Of a stretch of 64,000 nucleotides of DNA, positions 45,387 through 55,100 are shown piece by piece. Position numbers and translations under genes: made by a program. Below the pieces are notes generated by a model. That model did not search any database, was not told the origin of the DNA, and saw only the letters and a list, made by a program, of their open reading frames with translations. Numbering within the stretch: position 1 is the stretch's first letter; each line of letters opens with the position of its first letter. This DNA is from Nonlabens sp. (GTDB taxonomy: Bacteria > Bacteroidota > Bacteroidia > Flavobacteriales > Flavobacteriaceae), in the NCBI GenBank assembly GCA_020630715.1, contig JAHDIQ010000002.1:1-64000 (forward strand). The letters are read 5' to 3'.

Positions 45387-46430
45387 ATGAAACAAGTACA
45401 CGCTTACGCCGCAAAAGCACCAGATGCAGATTTAGAACCATTAATGATAGAACGTCGCGATGCGCTAGCAAATGATGTGGCGATTGATATTTTATATTGT
45501 GGTGTATGTCATAGTGATATTCATGCCAAATTAAACGACTGGGGAAATGCTAAATATCCTATCGTACCAGGTCATGAAATCATAGGTAGAGTGACTGCGG
45601 TAGGCGATGCTGTAACTGCTCATAAAATAGGTGATCTAGTAGGTGTAGGTTGTATGGTAGATGCCTGTTTAAGTTGTCCTACTTGTGGCGATCATCAGGA
45701 AATGTATTGCGAGAATGGTTCTACGAGTACTTATAATTCAAAGGATAAACATCTTGGTGGTCACACCTATGGCGGTTATTCTAAACATGTTGTAGTACGC
45801 GATCATTTTGTACTGCGTATTCCAGAGCATCTAGAAACTGCGGCGGTAGCTCCATTGCTATGTGCTGGAATTACTACATGGTCACCATTACAACACTGGA
45901 ACATTAAAAAAGGAGATAAAGTAGGAGTGATAGGATTAGGTGGATTAGGCCACATGGGAATTAAATTTGCCCATGCACTAGGAGCAGAAACCATCATGAT
46001 CACCACATCACCAGATAAAGCTACAGATGCTAAAAAACTAGGCGCTGACGATGTGCTGATTTCTAAAAACGCAAGCGAAATGCAAGCTCATAAAGGAAGT
46101 TTTGACTTCTTGCTGAATACTATTCCTGTAAAACATGACTTGAATCCGTATTTACAATTACTAAAACGCGACAGCACGATGGTACTGGTAGGTGCTATTG
46201 AAAATCTAGAACCTATGCACGGCGCAAATCTTATTCTAGGTCGTAAAAGCGTTGCAGGATCACTTATAGGTGGTATCAAAGAAACCCAAGAAATGCTAGA
46301 TTTTTGCGGTGAACACAATATTACTTGTGATGTTGAGATGATAGATATGCAAGACATCAACACGGCTTTTAAACGCGTACAATCTAATGATGTGAAGTAT
46401 CGTTTTGTGATTGATATGCAATCTCTTTGA
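45387..46430 (+). CDS. zinc-dependent NAD(P) alcohol dehydrogenase
   Basis: A 347-residue medium-chain dehydrogenase of the YahK/cinnamyl-alcohol type. Zinc ligands: CGVCHSDIHAKLNDWG (catalytic Cys), GHEIIGRVTAVGD, and the structural set CMVDACLSCPTCGDHQEMYC. The cofactor-binding GLGGLGHMGIKFAHALGAE motif follows near 180. I chose the ATG at 45387 (MKQVHAYAAK), because the frame opening at 45318 adds an unrelated extension. Reduces aldehydes or oxidises alcohols; substrate not defined. Its 3' end is followed by hairpin repeats that can terminate transcription. Confidence 0.9.
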   Translation: MKQVHAYAAKAPDADLEPLMIERRDALANDVAIDILYCGVCHSDIHAKLNDWGNAKYPIVPGHEIIGRVTAVGDAVTAHKIGDLVGVGCMVDACLSCPTCGDHQEMYCENGSTSTYNSKDKHLGGHTYGGYSKHVVVRDHFVLRIPEHLETAAVAPLLCAGITTWSPLQHWNIKKGDKVGVIGLGGLGHMGIKFAHALGAETIMITTSPDKATDAKKLGADDVLISKNASEMQAHKGSFDFLLNTIPVKHDLNPYLQLLKRDSTMVLVGAIENLEPMHGANLILGRKSVAGSLIGGIKETQEMLDFCGEHNITCDVEMIDMQDINTAFKRVQSNDVKYRFVIDMQSL

Positions 46431-46473
46431 GATTGAATTTGAATTAGATTTAACAGACAAAATTTAGCGTTAA

Positions 46474-46742
46474 ACATCCCTCTAAATCTCCCTTCCAAGG
46501 GAGACTTTTTAGTGTTTTATAATGAAATTATAGGTTGTTAGTTTTCTCATCTTTTAAACTTATTGCATATTGCGAGGAGCGTGCGACGAAGTAATCTGTT
46601 AATTAGAAAGTGCTTGCGATGAAATATTGCGATTAACATCCCTCTAAATCACCCTTCCAAGGGAGACTTTTTTTTAGTGTTTCATAATGAAATTATTGAT
46701 TATAAACGTTCCCTTCCTTTGAAGGAAGGGCTAGGGATGGAT
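46474..46742. repeat. cluster of intergenic hairpin repeats
   Basis: Two direct copies (46474-46533 and 46636-46696) start ACATCCCTCTAAATC. Copy 1 holds CTCCCTT-CC-AAGGGAG plus a T-run (46488-46510), a likely terminator for the alcohol dehydrogenase; copy 2 holds CCCTT-CC-AAGGG plus a long T-run. A third, inverted and diverged copy is at 46711-46742. Between them lies TTGCGAGGAGCGTGCGACG, another common Bacteroidota repeat. The 510-bp gap contains nothing else coding that I can support. Confidence 0.8.
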
Positions 46743-46913
46743 GTTTTTAGTAATTTTATACCGGTTTTAATTTAGTTTCCGCACTCTTTTCAAGATGTGC
46801 TGAGTTTATCGAAGTAGTTAGGAAACGGAAACTAAGGAATTCCACTCTAACAGATTCGATCACTACGCAAGCTTCGTTAGGGATTGCGGTAGACTATTTA
46901 AAGTAACATACAT

Positions 46914-46921
46914 TACTTTTG
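46914..46921 (+). promoter_or_regulatory. -7 promoter element TACTTTTG for glycosyltransferase gene
   Basis: Exact TAnnTTTG match 20 bp before the ATG at 46942, which supports that start over a TTG at 46930. Confidence 0.6.
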
Positions 46922-46941
46922 CAATCCATTTGAATAACAGC

Positions 46942-47991
46942 ATGTCGCAAAAAGTTAAGATCAACCGTTATCGCCGTAGAATCACAAAATCCTTAACTAA
47001 AGGAATAGGCAAAACCAAAACGCCTAAAAAAGGTGATCTAAAAAGTGTGGAAGATGTAAAAAGGGTTTTGATCGTGCGCACTAATCATAGACTGGGAAAT
47101 TTATTATTAGTAACTCCATTACTACAGGAAGTACTAGATACTTTTCCTAATGCGCAAGTGGATCTCATGGTTCAAGGTTTTTTAGGTCCTGTATTGTTTG
47201 AATCTTATGATCGTGTGGATCATATCATACGCTTACCACGTAAACCATTCAAGGAATTAGGGAAATATATTAAGAACGCGAGTAGTGTACGCAAGCATAA
47301 ATATGATTTTGCTATTAATGCGGTAAAAGGAAGCTCATCAGGGAAAATCTATACGCAATTATCGCGAGCCAAATTCAAAATCTACGGTGGCGATGAAGTC
47401 GACTATTCTAAAAATCATCCAGATGCGGTTCATATTGCAAAACAACAAGTCTACGCATTCAGAGATTTCATGAATCACTTAGGATTTTCTAGAGATCAAT
47501 TTCCTATCAAACCTTTAAACATCAATCTCACACCAGATGAGCTTGTTCAAGGTAAAAAAAGACTGCTGGAAATAGTAGATGATTCTAAACCAGTAATATC
47601 CATTTTTACATTTGCTACTGGTGCAAAATGCTACAAACCAGACTGGTGGATTCCATTTTATAATAGGCTATTAGAAGAATATCCTGATTATCATATTGTA
47701 GAGATTTTACCTTATGAAAACGTATCGCAAATAGAATTTGCTGCACCTTCATATTATAGTAAAGACATCCGAGAGATCGCGGCATTTACCTCACATACAC
47801 AGGTATGGATAGGCGCAGATTGTGGAATTATGCATCTTGCTAGTGCAAGTGGCGTACCAGTTGTAGGGTTGTTCTCGCGAGCAAATCGGCATGTTTATGA
47901 GCCGTTTAATGATGGTAGTTTTTCACTGTTTACAGGCGATCTAGCTTATGATGATATTATTGAAGCCGTAAACAGTGTTTTAAATTCTTAA
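46942..47991 (+). CDS. glycosyltransferase family 9 (heptosyltransferase-like)
   Basis: A protein of about 349 residues. VKRVLIVRTNHRLGNLLLVTPLLQ near the start and VWIGADCGIMHLASASGVPVVGLFS near the end are the two hallmark motifs of ADP-heptose type transferases (WaaC/RfaF fold). It should add a sugar to the lipooligosaccharide core or another surface glycan. A basic N-terminus (KINRYRRRITKSLTKGIGK) may bind the membrane. It is monocistronic. Confidence 0.85.
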   Translation: MSQKVKINRYRRRITKSLTKGIGKTKTPKKGDLKSVEDVKRVLIVRTNHRLGNLLLVTPLLQEVLDTFPNAQVDLMVQGFLGPVLFESYDRVDHIIRLPRKPFKELGKYIKNASSVRKHKYDFAINAVKGSSSGKIYTQLSRAKFKIYGGDEVDYSKNHPDAVHIAKQQVYAFRDFMNHLGFSRDQFPIKPLNINLTPDELVQGKKRLLEIVDDSKPVISIFTFATGAKCYKPDWWIPFYNRLLEEYPDYHIVEILPYENVSQIEFAAPSYYSKDIREIAAFTSHTQVWIGADCGIMHLASASGVPVVGLFSRANRHVYEPFNDGSFSLFTGDLAYDDIIEAVNSVLNS

Positions 47992-48007
47992 GTATCATAC
48001 GTTCCAT

Positions 48008-48106
48008 TATTTTATTGAAATAAAGACTAGGAAAATAGGTGAGTGGATTCCTGTTTTAAAACCCAGCACTTCTGATTATTCAGAATGGTGGAAAGAAGTG
48101 GAATAA
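48008..48106 (+). pseudogene. possible gene fragment after glycosyltransferase gene
   Basis: An open frame without a start codon reads IEIKTRKIGEWIPVLKPSTS then DYSEWWKEVE and stop. The composition looks protein-like, so this may be the 3' remnant of a lost gene, but it is short and not recognised. Confidence 0.25.
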
Positions 48107-48337
48107 CTATCTTTTTTTCAGATTGTTATAGATAAAAAACTTAAGCCGTTCACTTATCCAGTCAACGATAAAAAACAACACGGTAAAGTAACCGGTATAT
48201 AAGCTCGTTTGTTTTAGATTGAAATCAGCAGAAGCGACAAAGTAATCGTACGCTGTATATAATCCCATAACGATTATAGCCACAATAACAGCACCGACTA
48301 GTCGCTGGAAGTGAGGAGTCTTTTGTGGTTGTTTCAT
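48107..48337 (-). CDS. small membrane protein
   Basis: A protein of about 76 residues with two predicted membrane helices (LVGAVIVAIIVMGLYTAYDYF and YTGYFTVLFFIVDWI) and a basic tail. The frame is open to 48412, but the Met at 48337 (MKQPQKTPHFQRL) is the sensible start because the upstream part overlaps the gene before it. I recognise no family. It follows another small membrane gene by 4 bp and may be co-transcribed with it. Confidence 0.55.
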   Translation of the reverse strand: MKQPQKTPHFQRLVGAVIVAIIVMGLYTAYDYFVASADFNLKQTSLYTGYFTVLFFIVDWISERLKFFIYNNLKKR

Positions 48338-48341
48338 GAGT

Positions 48342-48539
48342 TTACGATTTGTTATGATGTCTATTTGCTTGCCCACGCAACACAAAATAAATGACTGTGT
48401 TTGAGAACGCAAAAAACGCTATGCTTTTAAGCCATGGTTTCCAATATAATTTATCCATTTGAAATGAAATATCAGAAAAATAGAACAACGTGCCAAATGC
48501 TAAGGTGAGTATTATTAAAGAGACTAATATTTTTTTCAT
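48342..48539 (-). CDS. small membrane protein
   Basis: A 65-residue protein with two hydrophobic helices (KKILVSLIILTLAFGTLFYF and SIAFFAFSNTVIYFVLRG) and a basic C-terminus (QANRHHNKS). Unrecognised, but the hydrophobic pattern and the adjacent partner gene support it as real. Confidence 0.6.
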   Translation of the reverse strand: MKKILVSLIILTLAFGTLFYFSDISFQMDKLYWKPWLKSIAFFAFSNTVIYFVLRGQANRHHNKS

Positions 48540-48564
48540 ATCTTGATAACTATTAGAAATTAAG

Positions 48565-48747
48565 ATGGATCATAAACAAAATTGGTATAATGATGAAGCA
48601 TTACTAGGTGCATTATTACTTTTTGTACCACCACTAGGACTTTATGCTTTGTACAAAAATGACAACGTAAAACAGTCGTTTAAAAATATCATTTATACCG
48701 CATTTATTGTAATTGCCATAATCTTTGTGGTTCGATTTGTTTTTTAA
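48565..48747 (+). CDS. small membrane protein
   Basis: A 60-residue protein with a polar start (MDHKQNWYNDEALLGA), a central helix (LLLFVPPLGLYALYK) and a second helix (NIIYTAFIVIAIIFVVRFVF). It resembles many short two-helix proteins in Flavobacteriia. Its stop lies 2 bp from the convergent maf gene. Function unknown. Confidence 0.6.
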   Translation: MDHKQNWYNDEALLGALLLFVPPLGLYALYKNDNVKQSFKNIIYTAFIVIAIIFVVRFVF

Positions 48748-48748
48748 G

Positions 48749-49330
48749 TTACTTCAACTCTCGCAACACTTGATAGACTTTAGCAAGTGGTAATCCCATC
48801 ACGTTGTAATAACAACCTTCTAACTTTATTACCGCTGCATATCCTAACCAGTCTTGAATTCCATAAGCACCAGCCTTATCCATAGGTTTATAGGTGTTTA
48901 CATAATACTCGATTTCTTCTTGTGATAAGCTTGAAAAGGTCACCTTAGTGCAATCGTTAATTACGATCTGATCAGTGATCGTTGTAAAACAAACTGATGT
49001 AAAAACTTCATGTGTTTCACCGCTCATACTTTTTAGCATTTGATACGCATCTGCGGCAGATTTAGGTTTTTCCAGTGGTTGATCTTTAAACCACACAATC
49101 GTATCGCTAGTAATAATGAGTTGGTTATCTGTAATGGTTTCTTTAAAAGCACTGGCCTTAAGAACGGCTAGGTAATCTGTGATTTCAACTCCTTTTAAAC
49201 TATTGCTGTAGACTTCATCAATAGGTCTAGTTTCTATGCTAAAATCGATATCAAGACCTTTTAATAATTCTTGTCGTCTAGGAGATTGAGACGCCAGTAT
49301 GATATCGTATTTCTTTAAATGTTCTAGCAT
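48749..49330 (-). CDS. maf: Maf-family nucleotide pyrophosphatase
   Basis: A 193-residue protein that hydrolyses modified nucleoside triphosphates to prevent misincorporation. ILASQSPRRQELLKGL at 11-26, SDTIVWFKDQPLEKP and KAGAYGIQDW are the signature motifs. It is the last gene of a five-gene minus-strand operon whose order (DUF2520, kdsC-type, small protein, ubiA, maf) I recall from other Flavobacteriia. Confidence 0.93.
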   Translation of the reverse strand: MLEHLKKYDIILASQSPRRQELLKGLDIDFSIETRPIDEVYSNSLKGVEITDYLAVLKASAFKETITDNQLIITSDTIVWFKDQPLEKPKSAADAYQMLKSMSGETHEVFTSVCFTTITDQIVINDCTKVTFSSLSQEEIEYYVNTYKPMDKAGAYGIQDWLGYAAVIKLEGCYYNVMGLPLAKVYQVLRELK

Positions 49331-49332
49331 AG

Positions 49333-50238
49333 TTATAGGAGATAAAAAACAGTCATGGATAAAATTCCTGTAAGCAAGACTAATTTTAGAATCATTGATA
49401 ACCTTTTAAATTGGGAAACTTTATCTGCTATCCATAGTTGCGTGATCACGTAGAGTAGTGGAGCTACTATTAAAAAAGTAAAGTAGTATACAGCGATTTG
49501 ATTCTTATACAAAAAAGTATATATATACCATCCCAAAGCGATCACTAAACCTAGACCACACACCGCTGCAATTCTTGCCGTGCGTGTTCTACCTATGACT
49601 AGCGGTAAGGTTTTCCTGCCACCAGCATGATCGCCATCCATATCCTGACAATCTTTTACCCATTCACGTAAGAGATTCACCACAAATGCAAACAGTGAGA
49701 ATTCCAGCATGATGATAAAAAAGGTTTTTTGAACTTCTTTATTCTCTGGCGTAATGACAGGATATAGTTCAAATACCACCGTAATGATGACCACTAATCC
49801 TACAAGTAGCGATATTACGATATTACCTATTAACAGCATACTTTTTAACGTCGTAGCATATAAGTACAATAAAAAAGCAACCAGAATAAAAACCACCGCC
49901 ATAAAAGGTTGGTCGATGCTATTTGATAATAAAAAGCCACAAACCACGGCTAACGTCGTTAAAATGATATAAAGCGTAAAAGCATTATTTTCTGAAATAT
50001 GTTTTCCTACAATAATCTTTGACGGCTTATTTACTTCATCTATGATGACATCATTAATATCATTAATCACATTACCACTTGCGGTGATTAGAGCAGTAGA
50101 AATGATTAATAAAGCAAGTTGCCAATTATTTAGTGCCATATCAATGCCACTAGGTTGTAAGAAAGCAAAAACAATGACCAGTTGGGTAAGAACAGTCATT
50201 AAAACGTTAGGCCAGCGTATGAGATTGAGATAATGCAC
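49333..50238 (-). CDS. UbiA-family prenyltransferase (geranylgeranylglycerol-phosphate type)
   Basis: A 301-residue integral membrane enzyme with about nine helices. The first Asp-rich motif is NVINDINDVIIDEVNKPSK and the second is DCQDMDGDHAGGRKTLPLVIG, which bind the prenyl diphosphate through magnesium. In Bacteroidota this position in the operon is usually annotated as geranylgeranylglycerol-phosphate geranylgeranyltransferase. The true substrate is not shown by sequence. It is 2 bp from maf. Confidence 0.85.
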   Translation of the reverse strand: MHYLNLIRWPNVLMTVLTQLVIVFAFLQPSGIDMALNNWQLALLIISTALITASGNVINDINDVIIDEVNKPSKIIVGKHISENNAFTLYIILTTLAVVCGFLLSNSIDQPFMAVVFILVAFLLYLYATTLKSMLLIGNIVISLLVGLVVIITVVFELYPVITPENKEVQKTFFIIMLEFSLFAFVVNLLREWVKDCQDMDGDHAGGRKTLPLVIGRTRTARIAAVCGLGLVIALGWYIYTFLYKNQIAVYYFTFLIVAPLLYVITQLWIADKVSQFKRLSMILKLVLLTGILSMTVFYLL

Positions 50239-50242
50239 TATA

Positions 50243-50791
50243 TTAATTGTTTATATAAATAGGTCCTTGATCGTAATACTCGATTTCCAAAGCATCAGAA
50301 TCATTTATGTGATATAAATTGCTCAAGATTTCTGAAAGATCCGTTAGTAATATTTCGGAGTCAAATTTATAGTTCTTACTATAATACGGTTCATCTTTAA
50401 CAATGTCTTTCCTAAAGCTATTTTTAGCTTCCATAGCTTGAAACAGTTGATCCTTTTCTGTATGATCTTTCAAATTTAGAAAAACCGTAACATCATTTTC
50501 TAGATCTGGATCTAATCCTAAAGGATCTTGTAAAGCATGTACACACTGGAAAAGAATCTCTTTATCCTTAATAAAATTAACCAAAAACAATCTTTTAGGA
50601 ACCACAAACTCTTCTTTTAGCAAATTAGAGAATCGCGCTAATAGTTCATCCTTAGTGCCTTTTTTAAAGAACGGTTCTTTAATCTCAATATTTGAAAGTT
50701 GTTTGATTTGTTTTTTCTGGTACCTCTGATTATTCACCACGATCAACGTTGAAACTAGTACTAGGACAACTACTATAATAATTCCTATCAT
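50243..50791 (-). CDS. uncharacterised membrane-anchored protein
   Basis: A protein of about 182 residues: one N-terminal helix (GIIIVVVLVLVSTLIVVNN), then a soluble domain with EFVVPKRLFLVNFIKDKEIL and a C-terminal ALEIEYYDQGPIYI. I do not recognise it. The frame is also open to an ATG at 50815, which would overlap the kdsC-type gene by 23 bp; the ATG at 50791 avoids this. It is translated with its neighbours in the same operon. Confidence 0.7.
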   Translation of the reverse strand: MIGIIIVVVLVLVSTLIVVNNQRYQKKQIKQLSNIEIKEPFFKKGTKDELLARFSNLLKEEFVVPKRLFLVNFIKDKEILFQCVHALQDPLGLDPDLENDVTVFLNLKDHTEKDQLFQAMEAKNSFRKDIVKDEPYYSKNYKFDSEILLTDLSEILSNLYHINDSDALEIEYYDQGPIYINN

Positions 50792-50792
50792 T

Positions 50793-51320
50793 CTAACTGC
50801 TTTTAACCGTTGCATCTACGGTCCATTTTCCGTGCACTTTCATCACTTGTTCTATAACATCGCGCACACAGCAATCACCACCATGACGGTGACTTATGTA
50901 ATCACTTACCGCTTTTATTTCTGGAATTGCGTCTTGTGGGCACGCACCTAGTCCTGCAAATTCTACTGCAGGTACATCTGGCATATCATCGCCCATGTAA
51001 AGTATTTCAGAAGATTGAAGTTGATGTGTATCCATGTATTCTTTCAGGACCTGCATTTTGTCGTGAGCATTCATAAAAACATCTGCAACGCCTAGACCTT
51101 GTAGTCTTGATTTAACACCTAAATTACGACCACCAGTAATGATACACACTCGATAACCTTGCACCAGCGCTGCTTTAATGGCATAACCGTCTTTTGCATT
51201 CATCGTTCGCAGTAACTCACCACTTTCAGAAATAAGTAGCCTACCATCTGTAAGAACGCCATCTACATCTAGTACAATAGTAGTAATGTTATGCAATAAT
51301 TCTTTATAACTAGTTGCCAT
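50793..51320 (-). CDS. kdsC: KdsC-type HAD phosphatase (KDO 8-phosphate phosphatase)
   Basis: A 175-residue HAD-superfamily hydrolase of the small capless C0 type. The nucleophile motif is VLDVDGVLTDG (DxDGVxTDG), later motifs are CIITGGRNLGVKSRL and YMGDDMPDVPAV. It should release phosphate from 3-deoxy-D-manno-octulosonate 8-phosphate for lipopolysaccharide core synthesis. It overlaps the DUF2520 gene by 11 bp. Confidence 0.88.
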   Translation of the reverse strand: MATSYKELLHNITTIVLDVDGVLTDGRLLISESGELLRTMNAKDGYAIKAALVQGYRVCIITGGRNLGVKSRLQGLGVADVFMNAHDKMQVLKEYMDTHQLQSSEILYMGDDMPDVPAVEFAGLGACPQDAIPEIKAVSDYISHRHGGDCCVRDVIEQVMKVHGKWTVDATVKSS

Positions 51321-52104
51321 AAGTATTTAAAATAGATTGTGTTATAGATTTATAAACTTCCTTTTGAGTGCTGTTCAACAACTCTAAATGTGCGGTAATC
51401 GTTTGATGATCTCCACGTCGTGCAGGACCAGTTTGCGCATCTACAGGTGATAAATCAATCGCCTTGCGCAAAGTTTCTTTCATTAGCGGTTCTAGTAAGG
51501 TAGCATCTAATTGCTGTTCATTCAGTAATTGCTGTGCTATTGTGTAACAATGATTTACAAAGTTATTTGTAAAAACCGCTGCTAGGTGTAATTGCTTACG
51601 TTGATTAGAATCTAGATAATGACGCTTTTGCGAAAGCGTATTAGCCACAGCCTCAATACGTTCTTGAGCAATTGTGGTGGCATATTCTATACAAATAGGA
51701 ATCTCGCTAAAATCAACATCACGAGTTTTGCTAAAACTTTGAGGGAAATACAATACACCGTGATTACTGTGAATGGAAAGTACATCCATAGGAACACTAC
51801 CACTAGTGTGTACCACAACAGCATTTGTTTGAATTGAATTACTTATCGTTGCTATCAAATCATCTGGTGTTGCAATGATCACAAGATCATATTCTGGTAG
51901 CAGCGCTAAATCATCAATTCTAGTTGCTTTTAAATCCTCTAGATCATAGCCAGAATGGTTGTAATAACCTTTAAGAAATATTTGTGACTGCGGTTGTTTA
52001 AGTTTCGCTTTCGCAAAAGCGACATCCACAACCCTAGATACAGCCTCAATCGCCCGACATAAGTGCGATCCTAGATTACCAGTTCCTATTACAAATACTT
52101 TCAT
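51310..52104 (-). CDS. DUF2520 Rossmann-fold protein (pyrroline-reductase-like)
   Basis: A 264-residue protein whose N-terminus MKVFVIGTGNLGSHLCRAIE is a NAD(P)-binding glycine motif, followed by DLVIIATPDDLIATI and a helical C-terminal domain (AVFTNNFVNHCYTIAQQLL). It resembles ProC-like reductases, but the substrate is unknown. It is the first gene of the operon. Two imperfect palindrome copies (51623-51638 and 52006-52021) encode LSQKR and AFAKA. Confidence 0.8.
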   Translation of the reverse strand: MKVFVIGTGNLGSHLCRAIEAVSRVVDVAFAKAKLKQPQSQIFLKGYYNHSGYDLEDLKATRIDDLALLPEYDLVIIATPDDLIATISNSIQTNAVVVHTSGSVPMDVLSIHSNHGVLYFPQSFSKTRDVDFSEIPICIEYATTIAQERIEAVANTLSQKRHYLDSNQRKQLHLAAVFTNNFVNHCYTIAQQLLNEQQLDATLLEPLMKETLRKAIDLSPVDAQTGPARRGDHQTITAHLELLNSTQKEVYKSITQSILNTYGN

Positions 52105-52167
52105 TTGAGTGTAAAAATAAGCATTGCTGTACGACTATCAAGCTAGGTGAAACGAGTTTTGTAAAGT

Positions 52168-52175
52168 ATCTTTGC
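52168..52175 (+). promoter_or_regulatory. -7 promoter element TATCTTTG for ccsBA
   Basis: Exact TAnnTTTG match 17 bp before the ATG at 52193. The gene would have a very short leader. Confidence 0.6.
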
Positions 52176-52192
52176 AAACCGAATTCTGAGCT

Positions 52193-55100
52193 ATGGAAGA
52201 CCACTGGATTGTCAAACTATTATTCTCTACTAAATCAATGACTTTTTTATTACTAGCATTTGCAGCATCCATGGCGGCAGGTACGATTATAGAGAGTTAT
52301 TATGACACGCCTACTTCAAAAATTTGGGTATACAACGCATGGTGGTTTAGCCTTATAATGTTTCTTTTAATGCTCAATTTTATTGGAAATATTAAACGAT
52401 ATAATCTACTACAGTGGAAAAAATGGGCTACGCTAACCTTACACTTATCATGGATCATCATTATCATAGGCGCAGGAATTACTAGATATATCTCTTTTGA
52501 AGGGATCATGTTAATACGTGAAGGGAAAACAGAGAACACCTTTTACAGTGAAGAGACCTATGTAGACATGATTATTCAGGGAATAAGTCCAGATGGTCAG
52601 GAAATGCAACGCGAGGTAAGAGATAAAATGCTGATCTCTCCTTATGATTATGATTATTCTAATACAGAACCTTTCTATGATAAAAACATCACGGTACGTA
52701 TAGATTCTATGATCTATGATGCAGTAGAAGGTTTAATACCAGATGAAAATTCTACAGATCGATATTTAAAAATTGTAGAGGCTGGTGAAGGAACTCGTCA
52801 TGATCACTTGCTTAAAGATGGTGAAAAGGCATTGATTCACAACACACTTTTTGGTGTGAATTTAGATCCAGAGCTGGCTGCCAAAGAAGACATCATCAAC
52901 TTTGTAGAAAACTGGAACGGTTATACCATACAAACTCCATTTGAAGGGAACTTCTTGCGTATGGCAGATCAGATGGAAGGCGAAGTAATTAAAGATTCCA
53001 TCCAGCCTTTAAATCTAAGATCATTGTATACCATAGGTACGATGCAGTTTGTAATTCCAGAACCTATTCAGGCTGGTAAAGTAGGAATTGTAAAAGCACC
53101 AGAACCTACACCACAAAAAGCTTATGGTCTTTATACTACCGTTACTAGTGGTGATGAATCACAGCAAATAGAATTACTAGGTGGAAAAGGTATTATATCT
53201 GATTATGTAGATGTTAAGTTAAATGATCTACAGCTTTACCTTAGGTACGGATCTATTGAAAGAGAATTACCATTTGCTATAAAATTAAATGATTTCATTG
53301 CAGAAAAGAATCCAGGAACAGAGAAGTCCTATGCCACTTTTGAAAGTAAAGTAACGGTAATCGATAGTGCTGGTACTAGTGATGAACATATTTATATGAA
53401 CAACGTATTAGATAAAGAAGGTTATCGTTTTTTTCAAGCAGGATTTGATCCTGATGAGTTAGGTACACACTTATCTGTAAATCATGATTTCTGGGGAAAA
53501 ACCTTTACTTACATAGGATATTATTTATTGTATTTAGGATTACTAGCACTGTTATTTGATCCTAACACTCGTTTTGCAGAGCTACGTAAACGTATTAATA
53601 AACTAAATGCTAAGAAAAATAAAGGAATAGCCACTGTTTTATTGTTGTTAATAACAAGTATAGGTTACGCACAAGAAGATCATAGTGATCATGACCATGC
53701 GCCAGGTGAACATCCAGAGCAAACAGTAACACCTACAAAAATGAAGCTGAATCCTAAAGAGGTTTTAGACAGCATTTTTGTAGCTAATATCATTCCGCAA
53801 GAGCAAGCAGCAAAGTTTGGTCGTGTGGTGATTCAAGACAATGGTAGGATGAAGCCGGCAAATACCTTAGCTAGCGAATTACTACGTAAGCTATCACAAC
53901 GTGAGTATTATGAAGCTAAAGTAGGAGACAGCATCGTTAAAATGACGCCAGATCAGACCTTGTTGAGTATGATGCAATTTGGTCGTTTATGGTATGAAGC
54001 GCCTATCATTAAACTAGACTGGAAAAATGATTCAATTAAAGACGTTTTAGAAATAGACAGATCACGCCGTTTTGCTACTGGATTGGACTTTTTTAGAGCA
54101 AAAGATGGAAGTTTTAGTGGTTTTAAACTAGCGCCTTATCTGGATAAAGCAAACACTGCCGAAGTTAAAAATGCTTACGATAAAGATATCATAGAGTTGA
54201 ATCAGCGATTAGGTTTACTAGATCAAGTGATTTCTAGCGCGATGATCAGAGTATTTCCTAAACCTAATGATGAGAATAATAAATGGGCTTCATTTCCAGA
54301 ATTAAGTGATGCTGGTTTTAGAGGAACAGATTCTGTACTTACTAGACAGTTATTACCAGCCTATTTACAAACATTACGTTATGGTAGAGAAACCGGTAGT
54401 TATGAAGAAGCAGATAAAGTTCTTGCGAGTTTAGAACGTTTCCAGCGTGCTTATGGAAGTGAAGTAATGCCTAGTGCAGATAAGATCGATGCAGAGATTT
54501 TTTACAACAAGTATGACATCTTTAAGAAGTTGTACATGTGGTATGCTTGGTTCGGAGTTATGATGTTACTCTTGTTGATTGTAGAAATCATAAAACCTAT
54601 GAAAGAAATACGATGGGCGATTGTTTTTCATAAATGGGTTATTGTAGCATTATTTGTCGCTCATGTAATAGGATTAGGAGTAAGATGGTACATCAGTGGC
54701 TATGCGCCATGGTCTAATGCTTATGAATCCTTGATTTATGTGGCATGGGCAATGATGTTATTTGGGCTGTTATTTGGTCGTAAAAGTGAGATGACTATTG
54801 CTGGTGCTGCTTTTGTAGTTGCAATTACGTTATGGGTAGCACAATTGAATTGGGTAGATCCTGCCATAGGAAATATACAGCCAGTTCTAGATAGCTACTG
54901 GTTAATGATTCACGTATCTGTTATTGTAGGTAGTTATGGTCCATTTGCCTTAGGTGCGATATTAGGACTGATCACTTTTGTTTTAATGATCATGGCAAAA
55001 GATTCTAACAAAAAACTAATAGACGATAAAATTAAAGAGTTGACTTACATCAATGAAATTTCCTTAACCGTAGGATTGATCATGTTAACCATAGGAAACT

